64,000 bases of DNA from Symbiodinium sp. CCMP2592. Lineage: Eukaryota; Sar; Dinophyceae; Suessiales; Symbiodiniaceae. Shown piece by piece: positions 38,654 through 49,999 of the stretch; the stretch's first letter is position 1, and every line of letters starts with the position of its first letter. Below the pieces are notes generated by a model. The model was not told the origin of the DNA. It saw nothing but the letters and a program-made list of their open reading frames with translations, and did no database searches. The DNA lies in assembly GCA_905221615.1 (NCBI GenBank), contig CAJNDT010000125.1, positions 1,031,702 through 1,095,701 of the forward strand, in the 5' to 3' direction. The position numbers and the translations under genes are program-made.

Positions 38654-40980
38654 CTGTCGGTCCTGGAACGTGATGGTTTTGGCACATCAGTCTGAGATCC
38701 TGCTGACAACGTCCAACTCCAATCGCTACGAGCCTCATCTGATCCTCCTACATGCTGTGCTGTTGTGCGTGCACGAGTTGATTTTAGGTACTAGTTGATG
38801 CGACGAGAGCACGGTCAGTCGACATCGTTGTGTGCTTGTATGTTTCGAGTCTGGAGCATGCCTGCTGTCGGTCCTGGAACGTGATGATTTTGGCACGTCA
38901 GTCTGAGATCCTGCTGACAACGTCCAACTCCAATCGCTACGAGCCTCATCTGACCCTCCGACATGCTGTGCTGTTGTGCGTGCTTGGTCGCCCAGTGCTG
39001 GCACGAGTTGATTTTAGGTACTAGTTGATACGACGACAGCACGGTCAGTCGACATCGTTGTGTGCTCGTCTGTTTCGAGTCTGGAGCATGCCTGCTGTCG
39101 GTGCTGGAACGTGATGATTTTGGCACGTCAGTCTGAGATCCTGCTGACAACGTCCAACTCCAATCGCTACGAGCCTCATCTGATCCCCCTACATGCTGTG
39201 CTGTTGTGCGTGCTTGGTCGCCCAGTGCTGGTACGAGTTGATTTTGGGTATTACTTGATGCGACGACAGCACGGTCAGTCGACATCGTTGTGTGCTTGTA
39301 TGTTTCGAGTCTGGAGCATGCCTGCTGTCGGTCCTGAAACGTGATGATTTTGGCACGTCAGTCTGAGATCCTGCTGACAACGTCCAACTCCAATCGCTAC
39401 GAGCCTCATCTGATCCTCCGACATGCTGTGCTGTTGTGCGTGCTTGGTCGCCCAGTGCTGGTACGAGTTGATTTTAGGTACTACTTGATGCGACGACAGC
39501 ACGGTCAGTCGACATCGTTGTGTGCTTGTATGTTTCGAGTCTGGAGCATGCCTGCTGTCGGTCCTGAAACGTGATGATTTTGGCACGTCAGTCTGAGATC
39601 CTGCTGACAACGTCCAACTCCAATCGCTACGAGCCTCATCTGATCCTCCGACATGCTGTGCTGTTGTGCGTGCTTGGTCGCCCAGTGCTGGTACGAGTTG
39701 ATTTTAGGTACTAGTTGATGCGACGAGAGCACGGTCAGTCGACATCGTTGTGTGGTTGTATGTTTCGAGTCTGGAGCATGCCTGCTGTCGGTCCTGGAAC
39801 GTGATGATTTTGGCACGTCAGTCTGAGATCCTGCTGACAACGTCCAACTCCAATCGCTACGAGCCTCATCTGATCCTCCGACATGCTGTGCTGTTTTGCG
39901 TGCTTGGTCGCCCAGTGCTGGCACGAGTTGATTTTAGGTACTAGTTGATGCGACGACAGCACGGTCAATCGACATCGTTGTGTGCTTGTATGTTTCGAGT
40001 CTGGAGCATGCCTGCTGTCGGTCCTGGAACGTGATGATTTTGGCACGTCAGTCTGAGATCCTGCTGACAACGTCCAACTCCAATCGCTACGAGCCTCATC
40101 TGATCCTCCTACATGCTGTGCTGTTGTGCGTGCTTGGTCGCCCAGTGCTGGTACGAGTTGATTTTAGGTACTACTTGATGCGACGACAGCACGGTCAGTC
40201 GACATCGTTGTGTGCTTGTATGTTTCGAGTCTGGAGCATGCCTGCTGTCGGTCCTGGAACGTGATGATTTTGGCACGTCAGTCTGAGATCCTGCTGACAA
40301 CGTCCAACTCCAATCGCTACGAGCCTCATCTGATCCTCCTACATGCTGTGCTGTTGCGCGTGCTTGGTCGCCCAGTGCTGGCACGAGTTGATTTTAGGTA
40401 CTAGTTGATGCGACGACAGCACGGTCAATCGACATCGTTGTGTGCTTGTATGTTTCGAGTCTGGAGCATGCCTGCTGTCGGTCCTGGAACGTGATGATTT
40501 TGGCACGTCAGTCTGAGATCCTGCTGACAACGTCCAACTCCAATCGCTACGAGCCTCATCTGATCCTCCTACATGCCGTGCTGTTGTGCGTGCTTGGTCG
40601 CCCAGTGCTGGCACGAGTTGATTTTAGGTACTAGTTGATGCGACGACAGCACGGTCAGTCGACATCGTTGTGTGCTTGTATGTTTCGAGTCTGGAGCATG
40701 CCTGCTGTCGGTCCTGGAACGTGATGATTTTGGCACGTCAGTCTGAGATCCTGCTGACAACGTCCAACTCCAATCGCTACGAGCCTCATCTGATCCTCCT
40801 ACATGCCGTGCTGTTGTGCGTGCTTGGTCGCCCAGTGCTGGCACGAGTTGATTTTAGGTATTACTTGATGCGACGACAGCACGGTCAATCGACATCGTTG
40901 TGTGCTTGTATGTTTCGAGTCTGGAGCATGCCTGCTGTCGGTGCTGGAACGTGATGATTTTGGCACGTCAGTCTGAGATC
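38654..40980. repeat. 230-bp satellite array, ten full units
   Basis: Units start (ctgtcggt) at 38654, 38865, 39095, 39325, 39555, 39785, 40015, 40245, 40475 and 40705, with a partial unit from 40935. The first unit is 211 bp because it lacks 19 bp (ttggtcgcccagtgctggc). Units differ by only a few substitutions, and variants such as cgagagc (units 1 and 5) and cggtcaatcg are shuffled among them, as expected from unequal crossing-over. 230 is not a multiple of three, so one frame cannot continue through the array. No 5S rRNA, spliced-leader, U-snRNA or tRNA signature was recognised in the unit. Confidence 0.97.
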
Positions 40981-41310
40981 GTTCGGGATTCCAGAGTTTT
41001 GGGTATATAGGGGCTCCGGCTTATCTATTATGCTATTGTTGTGACGAGTATGAGACTGTTGGTGGCCAGGGTTTTGCAGAATTCAACTCACTGAGAAGCT
41101 TCTGGACAGTGGCCGGTTTCGATGATGCTGCAGTGAATACCGACCCCCAGAACAACATAAGCATAAGCATTTTGCAGGGATGTCCCTACCTTGTTGGGCT
41201 TCTTTATACGGGGGTTTATATGGGATATCCCAATCCTTGTTTTTGCATATGTGCTTTTTCGGGGCCCTGTTGAAGCCGATGCGCTTTTTCGACACTGCCG
41301 CTTTGAGAAG

Positions 41311-41375
41311 GCATAGCCAAAGGGTCCTAGGTACTGTTGCGGGGGATACTTTCCTTTGGACCCTTTGGGATATGC
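41311..41375. mobile_element. Small inverted-repeat element, 65 bp
   Basis: Arms gcatagccaaagggtcc and ggaccctttgggatatgc with one small bulge. Confidence 0.82.
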
Positions 41376-41437
41376 CCCATGCTCACGATGTGGAGATTTG
41401 CTGGCACGTCCAAACCACCGGAGCCCCTCACTTAAAC

Positions 41438-41511
41438 CCCATGCTTCCAGGGACATTATTATTGGGTCCTTAAATGGTCTAGGGCTTACTATGAGGTCCT
41501 TGGAGGCATTG
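41438..41511. mobile_element. Family I MITE-like element
   Basis: cttccagggacattattatt, gggtccttaaatggtctagg, tgaggtccttggaggca. Confidence 0.8.
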
Positions 41512-41619
41512 GGAAATGGAAAACTCTACAATCCGGGATTTTCAGAAGAAACTGATGAGTCCAAAACCCCATGCAAACACTAAATCCTGCTTGAATCACT
41601 TGGAGCCCGCCCAGGTTCC

Positions 41620-41729
41620 CAGAGAGCCCAAGACCCCGCAATTAAGGAATATACCTTAAACAGTTTAATCATGAAGGCCCCTACAATTTAAGGTATATTC
41701 CCTACCTAAGGGGTGTTTGGCTCTCTAGG
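41620..41729. mobile_element. Family D element
   Basis: Arms agagagcccaagacccc and ggggtgtttggctctct, inner caattaaggaatataccttaa against ttaaggtatattcc. Confidence 0.8.
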
Positions 41730-42136
41730 TTCATATTCAACCATAAGTCTATAGCTTCAACGCCCTTCCAGCAGTCCCATGAGTGTTCAAGCCTGAACCT
41801 TTGCCACACTTGGCTGACATTTTAGCGGTTTTGGGCTGCTTAAACCCATCCCGACCATGGACTAGACACCTTGAGGCCTTGTCGAGTTGAACACTTTGGC
41901 TGCACAGCTCTCGCAGGATTGGTGGCGCCTCCGCTGCATTTGATTTCGTTTCACAGGTCTACAGAGAGCCCTTATGGCCCTTAATAGTAGGTACTTGAGG
42001 TATATTAGAGGGTAGCTTGGGGGGTCCAGGTAAAGATTAGGGTTTCGGTCCAAACCCGGAAGATGTTTGTTGGCCGCCCTAAACCCTAAACCCGCGCCCG
42101 AGTCGGTGTGAGTTGTTTTGAGGAAGGGGAGACATA

Positions 42137-42245
42137 CCCTAAGGGTCCATGTACTCACATAGTATATACATTGGCCTTAAAGTACTCCCTATATCGACAC
42201 ATTGGGCCCAAAGTATACGCTATTTGGCTACATGGACCCTTAGGG
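42137..42245. mobile_element. Family A MITE-like element, 109 bp
   Basis: Arms ccctaagggtccatgta and tacatggacccttaggg, perfect. ATA stands on both outer sides. Only six bases separate it from the next element (42252-42344). Confidence 0.92.
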
Positions 42246-42251
42246 ATAGCT

Positions 42252-42344
42252 GGTTGTCAAAATTATGGTCCCTGTTTGGGTCGTTATTTTCATACGGCAC
42301 CTAATATTTAGGGTACCCAAAGAGGGACCATAATTTTGACAACC
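42252..42344. mobile_element. Family L MITE-like element, 93 bp
   Basis: Perfect 22-bp arms starting ggttgtcaaaattatggtcc. Interior catacggcacctaatattta is shared with 60565-60656. No TA flank, unlike most other families. Confidence 0.93.
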
Positions 42345-42349
42345 ACTCA

Positions 42350-43370
42350 TCTAGCTGAAACAACCCTAAACCCAGTCTATCGGACCTGTTCAAGAATCTT
42401 GAGGGCTGTGTCGGGCTTCGTGGTGCAGGTTGTCGAGTTTGGGCCTAAGCCCTAAACCCCAAACCATAGTAGTGTTTAGGGTTTAGGGCAAAGTTTAGGG
42501 TTTAGGGGTTACTTCTGGGAGTTCGGGCTTAAGACTGAGAAGTGGAACTGAACCAAAAGTCCTCAACCCTGAGGCTGGAGCATAGGAGAGTGCAGGACTC
42601 CTCGCGACCTGTCAGGCCAACAGTCAACGATGCACTCCTTTCCAGAGGATGGCAAGGATCTGAGGGTTTCGGGGGTTTATGGTTTAAAAGGATTTATGTG
42701 TTCAGGGTTAAGGGGTTTACGGTTTAGGGGTTTATGCTTCACGGTGCAGGGTTTAGGCTTCAAGGTTTTAGGATTTAGCTTTTCGGCTTCCGGGCTGCAG
42801 GGTTCTGTTTTGTTATCGGCTATAGGGATATTGCTTAGAGCTTAACATTGAGGGCTGGGATTCAATAAAATCTTAACTTAAGGCTATTACACCTAGTCTC
42901 TCCCCAAAAAATGAACAAAAAGGTTATCTCAGTTCCACAAGGTTTAGGCTTTCGTTTTTTTTTGCGGGGCTTTAATGTTCAGGGGCTCACCTTCAGGGAT
43001 CTTGGAGGTCCTGTTCAGGTTCTGGGAGTTGTCCTTAGTTCCACGTGTCCCAAAGACTCCGAGGTGAAGCCCTAGGGGTAGGTTAAGGAATGTACCGTAT
43101 AACTTATAGACATAGGTAAAGGAGAATACCGTTATAACTTATGTAGCATACCTTATGACTTAAGAGATCTACCCCATAACTTTGAGGTTGTAAGTTCTTT
43201 GAAGACAAGACCCTGCCATGATTGAAGAAATTCAGGAAGAGGTATTGTTGAAGTGTTTGGTTCTGGTGCTGGGGGCGTTCGATGAGCGCCGTCAAAGATT
43301 TCGGGTTAGACCGCGCATTGACACTGTCCCTGATTCAGACAGTCATGGAACAAAAACCTGTGTCCCCAAA
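42350..43370. other. No gene seen; dense TTTAGGG-like words
   Basis: Heptamers at 42470-42510 and 42660-42780. A diverged inverted repeat at about 43080-43170 (cgtataacttat/ataacttatgta). Short frames are translated heptamers (GLRFRGL-type). Confidence 0.5.
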
Positions 43371-43373
43371 CCC

Positions 43374-43437
43374 TATTAAATAGTAGGTTATGACCCCTTT
43401 ATAGAGGGTCTTACCCCTAAAACAGTAGGTTTTTGCA
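43374..43437 (-). repeat. Family H element, reverse orientation
   Basis: attaaatagtaggttatgac to ctaaaacagtaggtttttgc. Confidence 0.8.
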
Positions 43438-43449
43438 TGCTCAGGAACA

Positions 43450-44290
43450 GTCTACAATCTCCCATGCTAGTCCCCCCTAAAAGTATGGACTCGGGCTCTG
43501 GGGTAGAGCTTAAGAAGCCCCAACCCTAAACCCGGAGTCCTTAGGGTTTGTAAAGGATTTCCGATTTGGGGTTATCGAGGTATGGATTCCGACTGGGGAT
43601 GTCAAATATCCCGCTGGAAGACTACGCTCGGTGTACTTTGGGTTCAGGTGTACCATAATTGCTCAGGCTGTCCTTGGGGTTCCTTAGTCCTTAGTATAGC
43701 CATAGTGTTATAGACCCCCAACACCCTGGTCTAATCTCCTACATTAGGTTGTTGCTTGTGGGTTTGGGGTTTATAGGGCTAGGGGTTTAGGGCTAGCAGG
43801 GATTTGGGTCCAGGGGGCTTAAGCCTGGTCCCGGATGACACGGGTTAAGACAAGAACATTGGAGTCATTAGGTGTCAGCCGTTCCTGATGGCTCGGCGAC
43901 AATGCTGTCACCGTAACTTTAGTGGGCTGACTCCGTGTTAATCCAGCACCTCAGACCAGACATGTCTGTTTTGGGCTGCTGCTCTTAGTCAAAGCTTACT
44001 GTAATGACCGTGTTACATTCTTGGTTTATGCATTGTTGAGATTGTCTTTACCCGGAAGCCCTGCCGCGGCCCACACCCGCGAGCCCTGAGCTGTTCACAA
44101 AAGCCAAGGGCCTCTATGCGACATCCCACAACTCGAAACTTAGTGGATTTCCAGTTCCAAGCCTTTCACGCGAGACGCTACTGTAAGTTCCTGGACTTGC
44201 AGCGGCGAAACTCCAGACCTAGGTCCTAAACTGTAGATCCGGACCTTCAACCTAAGATACATGTACCTCTTTTGACATACTTAGGACTTA
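43450..44290. other. No gene seen
   Basis: Mostly unique sequence; no coding signal or structured repeat recognised. Confidence 0.4.
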
Positions 44291-44305
44291 AACGGGTTCC
44301 TATAC

Positions 44306-44396
44306 CCTGGGTCCATGTACTTTGGCCTTAAAGTAGTCCCTATATGGGTACATTGGGCCCACAGTATATACTATTTGGATACATGAACCCTTTGGG
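44306..44396. mobile_element. Family A MITE-like element
   Basis: Arms ccctgggtccatgtac and atacatgaaccctttggg, ATA outside both. A further family A right end (taacacggagccttaggg) follows at 44430-44450. Confidence 0.82.
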
Positions 44397-44779
44397 ATAG
44401 GGACTTTCGGGCCTAAGTATATACTGTATAGGTAACACGGAGCCTTAGGGATTGTCCCTCCACAGCCTTCACCTTTCCAAGGCGGACTGATGTTGTTTTC
44501 CTGGACGCCAAAGATAAGCGTATTAGCGTCGAATAGTCTTAGACCTCCTAGCAGCAGGTGAGATTTCCACTCGGGTCAAGTTCATTGCTTGAAGATGTGG
44601 TCTTCGATACCGTTTCAGTATGCAGGTCGGCTTCAAGCGTGTTCACACAGATCTGTTGGGAAATCCGCCCGGAGTGAGAGAAATCCTCACTCCCTGCCGC
44701 GACCTGCAAAATTGTTGCAGGACACGAGGAGCCACATCGCAAAAGAGCCCTCTGCCGATACTGCAGAGAGCTAGATAGA

Positions 44780-44780
44780 C

Positions 44781-44830
<50 letters not shown>

Positions 44831-44932
44831 ATATATATACATACATATATATATATATACATATATATATATACTTGGGGACAGGGAGGGGGAGAGAAAG
44901 CGAGAAGAGGGAGAGAGAGAGAGAGAGAGAGA
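44780..44932. repeat. TA/TACA array followed by GA array
   Basis: About 90 bp of TA with tacata interruptions, then a purine-rich gagaga block. The same TA-to-GA order occurs at 26849 and 62325. Confidence 0.95.
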
Positions 44933-45016
44933 TATCATGAACAGACGATGCAGCTGATTTCCGCGGCTTGCATGAAGTTGCAAATCACATTGAAGCCAGA
45001 CTCCCTGAATCAAGGC

Positions 45017-45118
45017 CTAATATAGGGGCCTTAATGATGACCTCTACTAATTTGGGGGTCCCTATTATAGTTATAGTGTAATGGGCCCCAAAGCCCTATT
45101 CTAATGACTCAGGCCCCT
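45017..45118. mobile_element. Family K MITE-like element
   Basis: Left aatataggggccttaatgat; interior attatagttatagtgtaatggg; right ctaatgactcaggcccct. Confidence 0.75.
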
Positions 45119-45368
45119 GTCTTAGATCTTAAAACCTGCCAGCAAGCCCGAAATACCAAGCCCTAACCCCTACTACATCTTGAATCCTTATGAGCCCTAA
45201 ACCTGCTCCCATATGTGAAAAACAACTCAGAAACTTAGGCAATTACCAACACGATGCCTCATGCTTCATTGTTTTACAGCTTGATTAGAGGTTTTAGGGG
45301 TTTATGGCCAGACCCGAATCCGAAGCAGATGGCATTGACCCTGTAATCCAGAGATTTTAACCCTAAAG

Positions 45369-45486
45369 CTCTACTTAAAGGATCATGGGACTTCGTAACT
45401 AAGATAAGTACCGTTATAATTACTTATAGCCCCACTTCAGGTACTTATAACCTTACTTACTAAGTCCCATGATCCTCCAAGTAGAG
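45369..45486. mobile_element. Family C MITE-like element, 118 bp
   Basis: Arms ctctacttaaaggatcatgg and ccatgatcctccaagtagag. TA flanks inside a further pairing ctc/gag. Confidence 0.9.
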
Positions 45487-45612
45487 TCCTACGTAACTCT
45501 GGTGTTTGCCTCAGTCTCAGGGGACCCTCCCTGGACAAGCTGTTGTTTCTGATGAAAGCCCGAGAACCCTGGGCTTGAGCAGAAGATGCCTGCTAAACGC
45601 CAAATCCCACCA

Positions 45613-45690
45613 AAGGGGTACTGTTTTGGGGTTCCTTATTATAACTACAGTATAATGGGCCAAAGCCCTATTCTAATTATTCAGGCCCCT
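45613..45690. mobile_element. Family K element
   Basis: ggggttccttattataacta, cagtataatgggccaaagcc, attattcaggcccct. A fragment of the same family follows at 45735-45785. Confidence 0.75.
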
Positions 45691-46529
45691 TCATCATAGT
45701 ACCCTACTCTAGATCCCTTATAGACTCGCTTTTATATGGAACCCCTTTCAACAGGAACCCTGTTCAAATTATTAAGGCCCCTATATTATACGGAAATCCA
45801 AAGCCTCGCCCATGGCAGGTGACGGCACTTGCAAGCGCTTCGCCATCGCACTTCTTCACTAGCGTTCCTTGGCTCACGAGGGTTTGGGTTTAGCGGTTTA
45901 GGGGTTTAGGGCGCTTTTTCGCCAGCGTTTCTTGGCTCACGGGGTTGCGAGGTTATATAATATAGAATCGAAAAAGATTACGAGCAAAATCAGCTGGCAC
46001 TGATGAGTGTGTAAGTTGTACTGAGTATATCAGGTACCCCGAAACCCCGCTCCAGTTACTCAGCCCCTTTTGGTTGGGATGCACCTTGGGATGTGATGGA
46101 AGCCTATGCATGCTGAGTTGATCGTTAACATACGTTACCTTCAGCAATGCCACAATCCTTCCAGTCTTGCAGTACGTTTCAAGGGCCGAGGGCTATTCCG
46201 GGTTCTAAGGGGCAATACAACCGTGGTTTGATTGTCAGCAGAATCAGACCACGCCTCCTCATGGAAGGTGTTGTTCTGAAAAAGTGGCGGTTATGGCGCA
46301 AGTTAGGGTAGTTGCGGATATGCAACTGAAACGTCTGCTTGCTCTTGTGAATTTGTGCCAGCATGATTTAAACCTGGATTGTGCTCCGTAGGGCTGCATC
46401 TCACATCAAACCACGAAACACGTCAGCTTCATTTGGGCTCGTGCTGCCCAATGTTGCACGGTGCACACTCCAGAACCGTGTTGGGCAATCCTACCTGCTG
46501 AAAGCATACAGTTACATGTTCACCGATCA

Positions 46530-46692
46530 ATCGATCTATCTGTCTATGTATCTACATATATGTGTATAGATAGATATTTATGTTGACGGGAGTATGTGTG
46601 CATGTGCAAGAATATGTGTATACATATGCATAAACACATACATATACATCTACGTCTACATATACATCTACATATACATACACAAACACACC
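46530..46692. repeat. Degenerate TACA/TATC simple repeat
   Basis: gatctatctgtctatgtatc followed by acatatacatctacgtctac. Confidence 0.85.
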
Positions 46693-46919
46693 GTCCATGT
46701 CCAAGTAAAGCGACTATGACTAACCCAAAGCTTTGTCATAGTTGGGTAACATGTTCTACATTTTTATGGGTACTTAAACCCAAGAAGGAATACAAAATAA
46801 GTTTTTAATCCTATCCCAACCATGAACTAGAAATACTATAACGCCCTACACCCTAAGCCCTGGATCTGACATGCCCTAACTCTCAGCAATCAACCCGAAA
46901 CCCTGTAAGCCCTAGACCC

Positions 46920-46998
46920 TACCCACAGGCTCCATAGCAGTTCCTGTTCGGGATTATCTTATGTGATTCTAAATCTGAACTCCGAAAAGGAACTACGA
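46920..46998. mobile_element. Family G element, truncated at its right end
   Basis: Left arm acccacaggctccatagcag and start of the right arm (aaggaactacg) are present, but the element stops where the family F/inverted-duplicate block begins (aaagccttttattg). Confidence 0.75.
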
Positions 46999-47007
46999 AA
47001 GCCTTTT

Positions 47008-47217
47008 ATTGTATGGTCTTTAGGCCCGAAAGCCTTAGTATATGAGTCCTTAGAGCCCTAGGGTAATGGATGAGGTGGTCAGTGTGCGGGCGATGGGAGG
47101 ACCGCTCTCACGCCACAAGGGTTGAGAAATCCGGCCGCGGTTCACGGTTGAAAACGTTTAGGGGTTTAGTCGGATGCTAGGGTTTCAGGGTTCAGGGTTT
47201 GAGGGTTTAGGGTCTAG
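47008..47217 (-). repeat. Dispersed inverted duplicate, arm 2
   Basis: Reverse-complement match of 31546-31733, including the family F element at its left (47008-47062), the unique-looking ggtcagtgtgcgggcgatgg core and telomere-like words on the right. About 15.4 kb from its partner. Confidence 0.85.
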
Positions 47218-47219
47218 AG

Positions 47220-47760
47220 ATTAGGGGTATATGGTAGGCTAGTTGTTCACAGTTTAAAAGTTGAGGATTGAGGATTTTACGAGTTGTGGCAACAGTGCTA
47301 AAGCTTAGGGTGTAGCTCCTCGGCATTAACCCTACAAACCCTAAACTTTAAAGTGTAGTGTAAGGGTTGAAGGCGGAAGGGGTTTAGAGTTGCCATCTAA
47401 GACCAGGGCGGAAGTCCCAAAATCCTAGATGTGACGACCTCCGGTTCAATGGTTTAGGGTTTCAGCTTTGGGTTGAAGGCTATGGTTTTGGCTTAAGGTT
47501 TAAGGTTTAGGGGTCTAGGGTTCAGGATTTAGGGGTTTAGGTTTAGGGTTTTGGTTTAGGTTCAGGTTTAGGTTTATGTAGGGCTTGGGGTACAGGGATC
47601 GGGCTGGTACTTCAGGGCTCCTGATGTGCTTTGTTTTTGTCTCAGCAGCGCGTTTCGAGGGTTGTTTGCTCAAGTTGTAGAACTTACACAGTCTACGGCT
47701 TGGGGCTTAGGGTTTGGAAGATTTGAGGCTTATAAGGCTTTGGGTTTCTAAGGTTTAGGG
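47220..47760. repeat. Degenerate TTTAGGG-type heptamers
   Basis: Dense variants such as ggtttagggttttggtttag and gtttatgtagggcttggggt. Confidence 0.75.
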
Positions 47761-47770
47761 CTTGGGGTTC

Positions 47771-47850
47771 TAGGTATCGATTATTTGGGATGCTTGTCAA
47801 TTTCTCTTAAACAAAGAGCCCCAATTATCAATAGTTTTGGGGACTTGAAT
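47771..47850. repeat. Family S repeat, copy 1
   Basis: taggtatcgattatttggga, then aaagagccccaattatcaat and ttttggggact; related to 55939-56015. Confidence 0.7.
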
Positions 47851-47879
47851 AAGTTCTTCTGAGTCTAAGTTTTAAGCCG

Positions 47880-48176
47880 GTGCGAGGAATGCAAGCCCCA
47901 AATCCCGATGCACGAGCACTGCGGCAAACACTGGAAGCACTCAGCGAGGTCCTCAGCGCAATGGGACCCAGATTGTTGTTTGGAATGCTTCTGGGCCTTC
48001 GGGTTCAACGTAGAAAGAAAGCTCTTGTATGGTTGTTAGGTGCGTATCTGGCCCAACTGTTCTTTCATGTTCGATCAAGGACGTTCGAGGCATTCTGCCA
48101 GTTACCTAGCTACCTAGCACCCGAAACACCGACACTGAGCCCGAGAACCTACCCAAGCCATAATCAAGAAGCCTGA
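47880..48176 (+). CDS. Possible ORF, 98 codons, unknown
   Basis: MRGMQAPNPDARALRQTLEA, then LSEVLSAMGPRLLFGMLLGL, then KKALVWLLGAYLAQLFFHVR. The middle is amphipathic to hydrophobic and could form one or two membrane helices; the C-terminal part (LAPETPTLSPRTYPSHNQEA) reads like translated CCGAAACC-type words. The DNA of the first two thirds is free of repeats. No family recognised; an upstream start or splice site cannot be judged. Confidence 0.2.
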   Translation: MRGMQAPNPDARALRQTLEALSEVLSAMGPRLLFGMLLGLRVQRRKKALVWLLGAYLAQLFFHVRSRTFEAFCQLPSYLAPETPTLSPRTYPSHNQEA

Positions 48177-48539
48177 ATAATACCGACATCGTCCCTGAGG
48201 TTTGTCTGCAGAATTGAATAGAATAGTATAAACGGCTTCAAACGCAGTTCTAATTGCTAAGGCCCCAATATTACTTGTCTGACCACCCTACACAGTTCCT
48301 CACAGCCGTCAATGCAAAACGCCCGTAAATCCCCAGCCCCGAAGCTATGTATCCGAAGCCCTAAATCCCAAAGATCCCAAGCGCGAAAGCAGATGCCAAA
48401 ACTGGAGCTTTTCATCCCCAAGTTCGGTTTAACACTGAAGCCCTAGCAAACTAGCTGGTTGCTTGATGGTACTGTAGCCGTCGGTATAGTAAGGCAGTTC
48501 CTTCGGGGTCCGTACTGCAGCCGGTTATTTCTAGTATAC

Positions 48540-49000
48540 TACAGTATCCGGGCCCCCTAAACCCCAAACCCTAAACCCTTGATTCAAAGGTCTCCTAGCA
48601 AGAACAAGGCCTCGAAATTGACCCATACCCCAGACTCTGAACCCTAAATGCCAAAATACGCCCTTATGGTTCCTCGTTCAGGAACCCCGAACACTATAAA
48701 GCATTATAAGTAGCCATTGCAGTAACTTTCATAGTAACCATTATAGACCCCAAGGCCTGGCTTTTTCCAAGGAGCCCTACGCTAATTATCAAGATTCCTG
48801 TAGATCCTTTATAGTCCCTTTCAGTTACCCTGAACCATAAACCCTTTGAGCCCTAAACCCCTACACCCCTAAACCTCCAAACCCTAAACTTCTAAACCCT
48901 TAAACTCCTAAACCCCTAAACCCCTGAATCTTAAACCCTAATCCCTAACCCAGAAACCCCGAAACCCCTAAACACCCCCGCCCCCCCTAAGGCCTGGATG
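48540..49000. repeat. Degenerate CCCTAAA-type heptamers
   Basis: Best at 48835-48985 (ccctaaaccccta, ccctaaacttctaaaccctt), ending in a C-rich run. It faces TTTAGGG-type words from 49080 onward. Confidence 0.8.
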
Positions 49001-49079
49001 CTGGCCTCGGCCGGCGGCTGCGTCAGCAGATGCTCCTGGCTGCCCAGAGCCGGAGCAAGGCCCGGGCTTTGAGGGTTTC

Positions 49080-49345
49080 CTACGGCTTTGTTGGTTTAGG
49101 GTTCCAAGGTTTAGGGGTTAGGGTTTAGGGCTTTGAGGGTTTCCTACGGTTTTGTTTAGGGTTCCTTTTTTAGGGTTTGGGGGGTTTAGGGTTTAGAGTT
49201 CTCTAAGTTTTTATAATAGGTTTCCTACGGTTTAGTCTGGGGTTTAGGGTTTAGGGTACCGCAATGGGGTTCCCTCATTTTTGGGATACTCTGGGGTTTC
49301 ATATTTGGGTTCCCTTCAACTTTTAGGGTTTAGGGTCGTAAGATA
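49080..49345. repeat. TTTAGGG-type heptamers with repeated gtttcctacggttttg words
   Basis: The word ggtttcctacgg occurs three times (49073, 49137, 49217) among heptamers, suggesting a small tandem expansion. Confidence 0.7.
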
Positions 49346-49410
49346 ACTAGGATAGGCTTCCTTTAAAAGGGGCCAGAAAGGTTGCTGTACATAAGGTGTA
49401 TTTACAATCC

Positions 49411-49520
49411 GTATGGGGGTTTCCGAAAATAGGGGACCCTAGTATGGTACCCTAAATAGTAGGATCCTTATCATAAGGACCCCTAAACAAGGTACCCCTA
49501 ATTTTCGGAAAATCCCGTAT
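49411..49520. mobile_element. Family E MITE-like element, 110 bp
   Basis: Arms gtatgggggtttccgaaaat and attttcggaaaatcccgtat; interior aaatagtaggatccttatca. TA lies at both ends. Confidence 0.9.
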
Positions 49521-49786
49521 AGTACGAAAGGGTTTCATGATTGGGTTCCCTTCAAGGGCTAAGGAGTTAGGGTTTAGAGTCTACTTAAGCGATAATGGGA
49601 CTGGGACTTTGTATTAAATGGTTCCTCACACGGATTCCCTGAAAGGTTTCTATAACGGATCTACAGGGGCTTTCCTATGACTTAGTATATATGATTCTGG
49701 GTTCCTGTTTAAGGGTACCATAGCGGTCTATCATGTTGTTCTTCAAGGGTTCCTCTGAGAGCTTAGGGCGACAAGTCTACTCGCGG

Positions 49787-49976
49787 GATCCCTGGACTTA
49801 GCAACTAGGCTTATAAGTATTGGAACCATACATGTAGTTGCGGTACTTATAACCCCCCCAATCAACGTACTTATAACCGATAAGGTACTTATATATAGTT
49901 ACGATTACCCCCCCCTCCAAAATAAGATACTCATTAGCGGACAAAGTTACAAAGCCCCACGATGCTCCAAGTGCTC
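49787..49976. mobile_element. Family C element, diverged and expanded
   Basis: ggacttagcaactaggctta, three gtacttataacc words, and a right end gccccacgatgctccaagtg. C-runs (accccccccaat-like) interrupt it. Confidence 0.65.
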
Positions 49977-49999
49977 TTGTGTACAAGCTGTGCAAGTCA

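Noticed and set aside
38735..40954. Repeated 64-139 codon frames on both strands across the 230-bp satellite
   Set aside because: The 230-bp period is not divisible by three, so the frame changes with each unit; the frames are by-products of low stop density in the unit.
38654..40980. Spliced-leader, 5S rRNA or CRISPR-like array
   Set aside because: No spliced-leader core, no 5S internal control region recognised, and the units are contiguous without unique spacers.
44548..45025. Tyr/Ile-rich frames
   Set aside because: Translation of TA/TACA repeats; the same holds at 50514-50939.
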